Assembly (NCBI GenBank): GCA_021780015.1 | Contig: JAJXZN010000130.1 | Coordinates: 1-5,719, forward strand | Direction: 5' to 3' | Source: Pseudomonadota bacterium | GTDB lineage: Bacteria; Pseudomonadota; Alphaproteobacteria; Rhizobiales; Beijerinckiaceae | Length of the DNA stretch: 5,719 nt | Shown here: positions 1 through 5,719 of the stretch, one piece after another | Layout of the letters: each line of letters begins with the position of its first letter | How positions within the stretch are numbered: the first letter of the stretch is position 1 | Notes under the pieces: generated by a model | The model's database searches: none | Seen by the model: the letters and a program-made list of their open reading frames with translations, nothing else | Told to the model about the DNA's origin: nothing | Made by a program: the position numbers and the translations under genes

Positions 1-1296
1 CGCAGTCTGGGCAATGATCACATCAAGAAAATTCGATCCGCCTTCTTTGTAGGAGGTCAAAGCAAGGTTCGATGCGCGCTGCGCCGAAACCGCAGACGCA
101 TCGACGTCGGCCGCTTCGATCCGCAGAGACCGCAACAAGGCAAGATTGTCCTCGACCTCCTGGATCGCCTTCAGCACCGTGGCACGATATTGCGCGACGG
201 TTTGCAGATAGGCCGCCTCGGTCGCTGCGAGATGGGCCTGCCTGCGGCCCGCGTCGAAAAGCGGCAGAGAAATCGATGGTCCGACGGACCAGAGACTGTT
301 GCCGAGATTGACGAGATTGAAGCCGGTATCCTGCTCGCCGGCGAAAAGATTGATCGTGAAGCGAGGGAAGAAAGCGGCCCGGGCGATGCCGATCGATTCA
401 TTTGCGGCGGCCGTCTCGCGCTCCGCTGCGGCAATGTCAGGCCGCCGTTCCAACAAGGTCGAAGGCACGCCATGCGGGATCGTCGGCAAAGCCCCGCCGC
501 GCCCCGTCGGCGCGAGCGTGAAGGTCGAGGCCGGCCGGCCGATCAGAGTCGCGATCGCGTGTTCGAAAAGCGCGCGCGGGCCGCTGAGATCGGCCAATTG
601 CGCCCTCGCGGTGTCGAGTTGCACCTCGGCGCGGGCGACGTCGATTGGCGCCCCGATTTTGCCGCTCAACCGCTCTTGCGTCAGTTTCAGCGCATCGCTG
701 TAGGCCGCGACCGTGTCGCGCAACAGCTTGATTTCCCGGTCGAGGCCGCGCAGGCCGAGATAATCGCGCGCCAGCTCCGCCTGCAAGCTCAGCCGCGCAG
801 CGGCGAGATCGGCCAAACTTGCCTGTGCGTCGGCTTTGTGCGCCGCAATGTTGTCGCGGATGCGGCCCCAGAGGTCGACTTCATAGGAGGCTTGGCCGTC
901 GATCGTATTGGCCCCGTAATAATCCGGCTCGTTGGCGCCACGCGTCGGGCGGTTGTTCGATTGCCGGTTGTCGGAGAAGGTCGCCTCGGTGCCGATATGC
1001 GGATAAAGCGCCGCCTGCGCTTCGGCGACGAAATCACGCGCCTGTAGATAATTCGCCCGCGCCGCCGCAAGATCCTGATTCGCCGCCTCGACCTGCGGTT
1101 CGAGTTCGTCGAGCTTTGGATCCCGAAAGACCTGCCACCACGGACCGTGATCGTCGCGCGGCGCCGCAAGCTGCCAATCGCCGGCCTCCTTGTAATGGAC
1201 CGGCACGGCAATCACCGGCGGACGATAGGCGGGCGCGAGGTCGCAGGCCGCGAGCACAAGTGCCGGCGCTAGCGCCGAAAGAGCCCGATATTTCAT
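1..1296 (-). CDS. Outer-membrane efflux lipoprotein, NodT/OprM (TolC-like) family, 3' end missing
   Basis: The trimeric outer-membrane channel of the pump. The frame is open from the ATG at 1296 to the window edge, giving 432 residues; family members are usually about 460-500, so roughly 30-70 C-terminal residues are missing. A short signal peptide ends in lipobox LAAC (15-18), with Cys18 as the predicted lipidation site. The next residues, PAYRPP (22-27), match the family's P-x-Y-x-x-P signature. Other family landmarks are GPWWQVFRDPKLDEL (51-65), YEVDLWGRIR (138-147), LLERRPDIAAAE (281-292), IGIARAAFFP (302-311), PLFDAGRRQA (345-354), a helix with EVEDNLALL (380-388) and YKEGGSNFLDVIIAQ (416-430). 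The two similar halves are the usual OEP repeat. A strong AGGAGG lies 4 bases before the ATG, and the adaptor stop lies five codons upstream in frame, which fixes the start. Oddity: Asp at +2 after the lipid Cys. Family assignment is firm; substrate specificity is set by the permease and adaptor. Confidence 0.94.
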   Translation of the reverse strand, partial: MKYRALSALAPALVLAACDLAPAYRPPVIAVPVHYKEAGDWQLAAPRDDHGPWWQVFRDPKLDELEPQVEAANQDLAAARANYLQARDFVAEAQAALYPHIGTEATFSDNRQSNNRPTRGANEPDYYGANTIDGQASYEVDLWGRIRDNIAAHKADAQASLADLAAARLSLQAELARDYLGLRGLDREIKLLRDTVAAYSDALKLTQERLSGKIGAPIDVARAEVQLDTARAQLADLSGPRALFEHAIATLIGRPASTFTLAPTGRGGALPTIPHGVPSTLLERRPDIAAAERETAAANESIGIARAAFFPRFTINLFAGEQDTGFNLVNLGNSLWSVGPSISLPLFDAGRRQAHLAATEAAYLQTVAQYRATVLKAIQEVEDNLALLRSLRIEAADVDASAVSAQRASNLALTSYKEGGSNFLDVIIAQTA

Positions 1297-1300
1297 GCCC

Positions 1301-1306
1301 CCTCCT
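1301..1306 (-). promoter_or_regulatory. Shine-Dalgarno of the outer-membrane factor gene
   Basis: Reading the minus strand, AGGAGG lies in the 15-base gap after the adaptor stop, followed by GGGC and then the ATG at 1296. It is the only perfect ribosome-binding site placed before a start in this window. It suggests the channel gene can be translated independently of the upstream adaptor. Confidence 0.85.
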
Positions 1307-1311
1307 ACCGG

Positions 1312-2505
1312 CTAATGCGCGCTTGGCTCGAGGCCAGCCGCCGTACCGCCGGCGATCCTGACACGTTCGCCATCGGCGACCGAATCGGATGGGCTCCTGA
1401 TAAGGCGATCTTGGGGCGATAAGCCCGATTTAATTTCGACCTCGGTGCCGAGATCGCGTCCGACGACGACCGGTTTGAGCACTACTTTGTCGTCCGAATT
1501 GACGGTCGCGACTTCCGGTCCGGTCCGCCGGAAGATCAGCGCGCTAGCCGGAATTCGCAAGGCATTCGGGTCCGGCGGTAGATTGAAATCGACTTCCACG
1601 AAGGCGCCCGGCTGCAACAGACCGTCCTTGTTGTTGCGGCGCAGTTCGACGAGTAGCGAGCGCGAATGCTGGGAGATCGCGTCGGACGTCGTTGCGACTT
1701 TCGCCACGAAAAGCTGGTTGGGAAATTGCGGCAGTTTCAGCTCGGCCGTCATGCCGAGGTGAATCTCGGCGCTGAAAGCTTGCGGCACATCGACGTAGAT
1801 GCGCATCTCATGCACATCGGCGACATCGAAAAGATCCGGCGCATTGCCCGGCGTCGAATTCACCAGCGCGCCGACATCGATTTTGCGCGCAGTCACCACA
1901 CCGTCGAACGGCGCGACGATCTTCTTAAAGCCTTCGAGGGCCTGGAGCCGGGCGACATTGGCCGCGGCGGCTGCGACCTCCGCCTTCTTCGCATTATAGT
2001 CGCCGACTTTCTCGTCGGCCGTCTGCTGCGAGACGGCATCGGTCGCGCGCATGGCCTGCCAGCGCTTCGCGGTCAGTTCGGCCAGCGCCTCGTCCGCTTT
2101 GGCCTTGGCGAGCTCGCCTTTCGCCTGCTCATATTGCTGATCGAGATCCGGCGTATCGATCTCGGCCAGAACATCGCCGGCTTTGACCTTCGCGCCGATG
2201 TCCTTGTACCACATTTTGACGTAGCCGCTGACGCGCGCATAGATCGGCGCGCTATACCAAGCTTGCACTTCGCCCGGCAGGACTAGATGCTGCGCAGCCG
2301 TGCCGCGTTCGGGATTGACCAGATCGACCGTCGGAACGGCTTCGTCTTGCGTCAGGCGAGCAAGATCGCTCTCCTGTTTTTCGCGGCTCGTAATGCCGAA
2401 AAAAGCCAGCACCGCCGCCGCTACGGCGACGAGCAGCAGACGCCATAGGACTTTGCGGGCAAGCCTGCCGCGTGTCTTGACCGATTTGGTCACGTTGTCA
2501 TGCAT
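1312..2505 (-). CDS. RND efflux periplasmic adaptor, HlyD/MFP family (397 aa, complete)
   Basis: Membrane-fusion protein expected to join the upstream permease to the downstream outer-membrane channel. A basic N-terminus (residues 6-22) leads into one hydrophobic anchor at about 20-37. There is no lipobox and I see no cysteine, so it is probably an inner-membrane-anchored protein, not a lipoprotein. The lipoyl-like half-motifs lie at about 85-119 (ARVSGYVKMWYKDIGAKVKAG) and 193-214 (IVAPFDGVVTARKIDVGALV). They flank an Ala/Lys/Glu-rich alpha-hairpin at about 120-190, with a beta-barrel at about 225-310 and a membrane-proximal domain at about 312-387. Near the hairpin tip, R148, M152 and S159 match the R-x3-L-x6-S motif known from AcrA/MacA adaptors to contact TolC-type channels, with Met for Leu. 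The ATG is the only plausible start: the permease stop lies two codons upstream in the same frame. No clear Shine-Dalgarno is visible, so translation is probably coupled to the permease. Confidence 0.95.
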   Translation of the reverse strand: MHDNVTKSVKTRGRLARKVLWRLLLVAVAAAVLAFFGITSREKQESDLARLTQDEAVPTVDLVNPERGTAAQHLVLPGEVQAWYSAPIYARVSGYVKMWYKDIGAKVKAGDVLAEIDTPDLDQQYEQAKGELAKAKADEALAELTAKRWQAMRATDAVSQQTADEKVGDYNAKKAEVAAAAANVARLQALEGFKKIVAPFDGVVTARKIDVGALVNSTPGNAPDLFDVADVHEMRIYVDVPQAFSAEIHLGMTAELKLPQFPNQLFVAKVATTSDAISQHSRSLLVELRRNNKDGLLQPGAFVEVDFNLPPDPNALRIPASALIFRRTGPEVATVNSDDKVVLKPVVVGRDLGTEVEIKSGLSPQDRLIRSPSDSVADGERVRIAGGTAAGLEPSAH

Positions 2506-2511
2506 TGGCGT

Positions 2512-5500
2512 CTAGCTCTGGACCAGATGTTCGTGTCGATTTTGCGCAGCGGCCGGCGGCGCCGGGCGGCGGGTGTGAACCAAGGCGAAAAGAACCGGGA
2601 CGAAGACGAGCGTCGCACAGGTCGCGCAGATCAAGCCGCCGATGACAGCGCGTCCGAGCGGCGCGTTCTGCTCGGCGCTAAGCGCCATCGGCAGCATGCC
2701 GATGATCATGGCGAGCGCCGTCATCAGCACGGGGCGGAAGCGCGTCACGCCGGCATCGAGCGCCGCGGTGACCGCATCGGCACCCTGCGCCAATTTTTCG
2801 CGCGCGAAACTGACGACGAGAATGCTGTTGGCGGTGGCGACGCCCATACAGAGGATGGCGCCGGTCAACGCCGGCACGGAGAGCGTCGTATAGGTGCCGA
2901 AGAGCATCCAGACGATACCGGCGAGCGCCGCCGGCAGCGCGCTGACGATGACGAAAGGATCGAGCCAGGATTGGAAATTGACGACGATGAGCAGATAGAT
3001 CAGCACGATCGCCAAGGCGAGGCCGCCAAAAAGCTGGCCGTAGGCCTGTTTCATCGTACTGACCTGGCCGCGCAACACGACCGTCGAGCCGGGCGGTGCC
3101 TCCTTCGCCGTCGAGTCGAGAATTTTCTGAATGTCCGTCGCGACACCGCCGAGATCGCGGCCGTGCGTCGTCGCATAGATATCGACGACCGGCTGCACAT
3201 TGTAATGCGAGACGACGGCGCTGCTGAAGCCGCGCCGGATCGTCGCCACGCCACCGAGCAATTGCGACGTATCCGTCGCGGTCACCGGGACATTGGCGAG
3301 ATCACCGAGCGTATCCTGCCAATATTGCGGCGTTTGCACCACGATCGGATACGAGACGCCGTTCTTGGGATTGAGCCAGAAGGTCGGTGCGCTTTGCACG
3401 CTGCCGGCCAGCGTGTCCTGCACCGACATTGCAATGTCTTTTTCGGTGAGCCCCGTCGTGTCGGCTAGCGAGCGGTTGACATCGACGAATAAGGTCGGCG
3501 CATTGAATGCTTGCTGGATCCGCGCGTCGGCAACGCCGGAGACATTGGCGATCCGCGCAAATATCTTGTTGGCATAGGTCCGGTCGGCCTCGATGTCATG
3601 GCCGATGATTTGAACGTCGATCGGCGCCGGCAGGCCGAAATTGAGAATTTGGCTCACCATATCGGCCGGCAAGAAGGCGAAGGTCGTGCCCGGATAAAGC
3701 CGCGGAAGTTTTTTCCGCAGCGCCTCGACTGCATCGCCGGATTTTTCGGCTTCCTCCGGCGCGAGCGAAATCAGAATATCGGCATCGGCCGCGCTGATAC
3801 TGCCGGAATTGGCATAGGCCATGTTGATGCCGCTGATCGGCAGGCCGATATTGTCGACGATCGATTTGACCCCGCCGGGAAGAAGATCGCGGATCGAACC
3901 TTCGATCTTGTCACACAGCGCCGAAGTCTCCTCGATCCTCGTGCCGGTCTGGGCGCGAACGTGCAGCTTGATCTGATCGGACGTAATGGTGGGAAAGAAG
4001 TTCTGGCCGAGAAACGGCGCGAGCGCGAACGAGACGAATACGACGCACATGAATCCGATGAGAAACGTGCGTCGCCGCGCGAGCGCAAGTTCAAGAATAC
4101 GGCGATAGCCGCCGCGAAAATTCTCGAACCGATGCTCGAACCCGCGCTGAAACCGGGTCAACGGATTGTGGCTGTGCGGCGTTCCGGCAAGGTGATCATG
4201 GCCATGCTGATGTCCGGCCTGCGCGGCGAGCAGATAGCGCGCCAGCGTATTCACCAACGTGCGGGAAAGCAGGTAGGAGAAGCAAAGCGCGAAGACGACG
4301 GCTTTCGCCATGGGCCGGAACAGATAGCCGGAAACGCCGCCAAGCCCGAACATCGGCACGAAGACAATGCAGATGCAAAGCAGCGAGACTGTCGCCGGCA
4401 CGACGATCTGGCGTGCGCCATCGAGAATTGCGACTTCGATCTCTTTGCCCTGCTCCAGATGCCAATTGATGTTCTCGATCGTCACGGTCGCATCGTCGAC
4501 GAGAATGCCGACCGCCAGCGCCAGGCCGCCGAGCGTCATGACGTTAATGGTCTCGCCGGTCGCCGACAGCGCCGCAATGGCGCCGAGGATGGCCAGCGGA
4601 ATCGACACCAGGATGATGACGGTCGAGCGCCAGCTGCCGAGAAAGATCAGAATCATCAGGCCGGTCAGCGCGGCGGCGATGGCGCCTTCGCGCAATACCG
4701 CATTAACCGAGGATTGGACGAAGGCCGATTGATCGCCGACCGCCTTGATGTCGAGGCCCGGCGGCAGCGACGCCCGGATCTTCGGCAGCAGGGCTTTGAC
4801 GCCGTTGATGACATCAAGCGTCGAGGCCGTACCGGCCTTCTGAATCGTCATCAGCACGGCGTGCGCGCCGTCGACGCGCACGACATTGATCTGCGGCGGC
4901 GCACCGTCGTGGACGAAAGCGACGTCGCTCATATAGACGATGCTGTTGCCGGTCCGTTTGACCGGCAGCCGGTTGAGTTCGTCAATCGACTGCGGCGCGT
5001 CGTTCATCGAGACGACATATTCAAACCGGCCGATCTTCTGCGTCCCCATCGGAATGATGAGATTTTGCGCGGCGAGCGCGTTCACCACGTCTTGCGCCGA
5101 AAGCCCATAGGATTGCAGCTTCTGCTGGTCGATATCGACCTGCACCTGCCGCACCTTGCCGCCATAGGGCGACGGAATGGCGGCGCCGGCCACGGTCGCA
5201 AGCTGCGGCCTGATAAAGTTCTGCGCATAATCGAAAAGCTGCGCCTGCGAGAGCGATGTGCTCGACAAAGCCAGCTGCAGAACCGGCACGCTCGAAGCGT
5301 TGAAGAGCAGGACGTAAGGCGGGGTAATGCCCGGCGGCAGGAACTTGAGCACGGTCTGCGAGGCGGCCGTCACCTGCGCGATGGCGGTGTTGATATTCAC
5401 GCTCGGCTGAAAGAAGACTTTGACGATGCCGTAGCCGGTCAGCGACTGGGATTCGATATGCTGAATGTCGTTGACCTGCGAACTCAGCGTGCGTTCGTAA

Positions 5501-5700
5501 TAATAGATGACGCGGCCCGACATATCGTCCGGCGGCAGCCCGTTATAGGTCCAGACGACGCTGACGACAGGAATGCCGATATCGGGAAAAACGTCCGTCG
5601 GCGTCTTGGTCCAGGCCATGACGCCGAAAATCAGGATCAGCATCGCCATGACGACGAACGTATAAGGCCGCTGCAGCGCGATCCTGACAATGCCGATCAT
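2512..5700 (-). CDS. RND efflux permease, AcrB/HAE-like (1062 aa, complete)
   Basis: Inner-membrane proton-driven pump subunit that should export substrate through the adaptor and outer-membrane factor encoded downstream. Its length and duplicated layout fit the AcrB (ACR_tran) family: TM1 at about 12-30, a periplasmic porter/docking loop at 31-337, TM2-6 at about 338-490, a cytoplasmic linker, TM7 at about 545-563, a second periplasmic loop at 564-889, and TM8-12 at about 890-1040. TM4 carries the proton-relay pair D402-D403 in VGILVDDATVTIEN, as in AcrB (D407/D408); CzcA-type metal pumps have VDGA here. The AcrB Lys940 position in TM10 is Ala957 (GVATANSILVVSFA). A His-rich segment lies at 497-511. 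The ATG start sits directly before a typical RND N-terminus (IVRIALQRPYTF), with AGGA 12 bases upstream; no in-frame stop precedes it in the window. First gene of the operon. The family is certain; the substrate (drug, solvent, lipid or other) is unknown. Confidence 0.96.
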   Translation of the reverse strand: MIGIVRIALQRPYTFVVMAMLILIFGVMAWTKTPTDVFPDIGIPVVSVVWTYNGLPPDDMSGRVIYYYERTLSSQVNDIQHIESQSLTGYGIVKVFFQPSVNINTAIAQVTAASQTVLKFLPPGITPPYVLLFNASSVPVLQLALSSTSLSQAQLFDYAQNFIRPQLATVAGAAIPSPYGGKVRQVQVDIDQQKLQSYGLSAQDVVNALAAQNLIIPMGTQKIGRFEYVVSMNDAPQSIDELNRLPVKRTGNSIVYMSDVAFVHDGAPPQINVVRVDGAHAVLMTIQKAGTASTLDVINGVKALLPKIRASLPPGLDIKAVGDQSAFVQSSVNAVLREGAIAAALTGLMILIFLGSWRSTVIILVSIPLAILGAIAALSATGETINVMTLGGLALAVGILVDDATVTIENINWHLEQGKEIEVAILDGARQIVVPATVSLLCICIVFVPMFGLGGVSGYLFRPMAKAVVFALCFSYLLSRTLVNTLARYLLAAQAGHQHGHDHLAGTPHSHNPLTRFQRGFEHRFENFRGGYRRILELALARRRTFLIGFMCVVFVSFALAPFLGQNFFPTITSDQIKLHVRAQTGTRIEETSALCDKIEGSIRDLLPGGVKSIVDNIGLPISGINMAYANSGSISAADADILISLAPEEAEKSGDAVEALRKKLPRLYPGTTFAFLPADMVSQILNFGLPAPIDVQIIGHDIEADRTYANKIFARIANVSGVADARIQQAFNAPTLFVDVNRSLADTTGLTEKDIAMSVQDTLAGSVQSAPTFWLNPKNGVSYPIVVQTPQYWQDTLGDLANVPVTATDTSQLLGGVATIRRGFSSAVVSHYNVQPVVDIYATTHGRDLGGVATDIQKILDSTAKEAPPGSTVVLRGQVSTMKQAYGQLFGGLALAIVLIYLLIVVNFQSWLDPFVIVSALPAALAGIVWMLFGTYTTLSVPALTGAILCMGVATANSILVVSFAREKLAQGADAVTAALDAGVTRFRPVLMTALAMIIGMLPMALSAEQNAPLGRAVIGGLICATCATLVFVPVLFALVHTRRPAPPAAAQNRHEHLVQS
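4168..4212 (-). other. Histidine-rich segment in the cytoplasmic linker of the RND permease
   Basis: Codons 497-511 of the permease read HQHGHDHLAGTPHSH, with six His in fifteen residues. The segment sits just after TM6 and before the amphipathic stretch leading to TM7, which in the AcrB fold is on the cytoplasmic side. His spacing of this type can bind divalent metals such as Zn, Ni or Cu, but a structural or incidental role is equally possible. The reading frame is continuous through it. Confidence 0.8.
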
Positions 5701-5712
5701 GCGACAGAATAT

Positions 5713-5716
5713 TCCT
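5713..5716 (-). promoter_or_regulatory. Possible weak Shine-Dalgarno of the RND permease gene
   Basis: On the minus strand, AGGA occurs 12 bases before the permease ATG. The match is short and the spacing longer than usual, so this is tentative. Only 19 bases upstream of the gene are in the window, and no promoter can be judged from them. Confidence 0.4.
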
Positions 5717-5719
5717 ACT

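Larger units (their letters stand above)
1..5700 (-). other. Predicted operon: RND permease, periplasmic adaptor, outer-membrane factor
   Basis: The three genes run in the same direction with gaps of 6 and 15 bases and no room for a promoter or terminator between them. Together they encode all three parts of one trans-envelope pump. The order is permease, adaptor, channel, whereas the familiar mexAB-oprM type is adaptor, permease, channel. Whether a regulator precedes the permease or another gene follows the channel cannot be seen. Confidence 0.92.

Noticed and set aside
51..311. AGGAGG near 51-56 followed by a plus-strand ATG at 72 and a 79-codon frame
   Set aside because: The AGGAGG-like bases are the complement of codons for a conserved segment of the channel protein (LTSYKEGG region). 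The product is Pro/Arg-rich without similarity I can recognise.
190..1047. Plus-strand open frame of 285 codons opposite the outer-membrane factor gene
   Set aside because: Arg-rich and domain-free, fully antisense to the NodT-type gene, which has clear family motifs throughout.
1297..1311. Internal promoter or terminator between adaptor and channel genes
   Set aside because: The 15-base gap is taken up by the ribosome-binding site and has no inverted repeat.
1666..2286. Plus-strand open frame of 206 codons opposite the adaptor gene
   Set aside because: Shadow of the adaptor coding sequence; no family signature.
2500..3468. Plus-strand open frame of 322 codons opposite the permease gene
   Set aside because: The product is a low-complexity Arg/Asp/Glu/His-rich chain with no recognisable domain, lying antisense to a well-conserved permease. 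It is explained by high-GC codon bias.
2512..5700. Heavy-metal (CzcA/CusA) RND permease
   Set aside because: TM4 has the double Asp of drug-type pumps instead of the VDGA form, and I see no CusA-like methionine relay. The His-rich linker alone does not justify a metal label.
1..5719. CRISPR arrays, tRNA/rRNA genes, insertion sequences, long repeats
   Set aside because: None seen; nearly every base belongs to one of the three continuous pump genes.

Overview
The window holds one minus-strand gene cluster encoding a complete tripartite RND-type efflux pump. In transcription order, right to left, it has an inner-membrane RND permease (5700..2512), a periplasmic adaptor of the HlyD/MFP type (2505..1312) and an outer-membrane factor lipoprotein of the NodT/OprM type (1296 to beyond position 1, 3' end missing). 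The gaps are 6 and 15 bases, so this is almost certainly one operon with coupled translation. About 99.6% of the window is coding. The promoter, any regulator and the terminator lie outside it.

The organism is a Gram-negative bacterium, because an inner-membrane pump is paired with an outer-membrane channel. The high-GC composition, GCG/CGC/TTG-rich codon use and protein style suggest an alphaproteobacterium, perhaps Hyphomicrobiales (Beijerinckiaceae-like). That placement is an impression from composition and was not tested.

The three proteins should work as one machine. The permease takes substrate from the periplasm or inner-membrane leaflet using the proton gradient. The adaptor, anchored by one N-terminal helix, bridges the periplasm, and the trimeric outer-membrane factor gives the exit duct. 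The TM4 double Asp places the permease with the drug-type (HAE/AcrB-like) RND proteins rather than the CzcA/CusA metal pumps. The substrate cannot be read from the sequence.

I see no clearly new system. The points most worth a second look are a histidine-rich segment in the central cytoplasmic linker of the permease, the replacement of the AcrB Lys940 equivalent by Ala, the permease-first gene order, and the fact that all three genes share one reading frame and are separated only by amber codons. All long plus-strand open frames are shadows of these genes.
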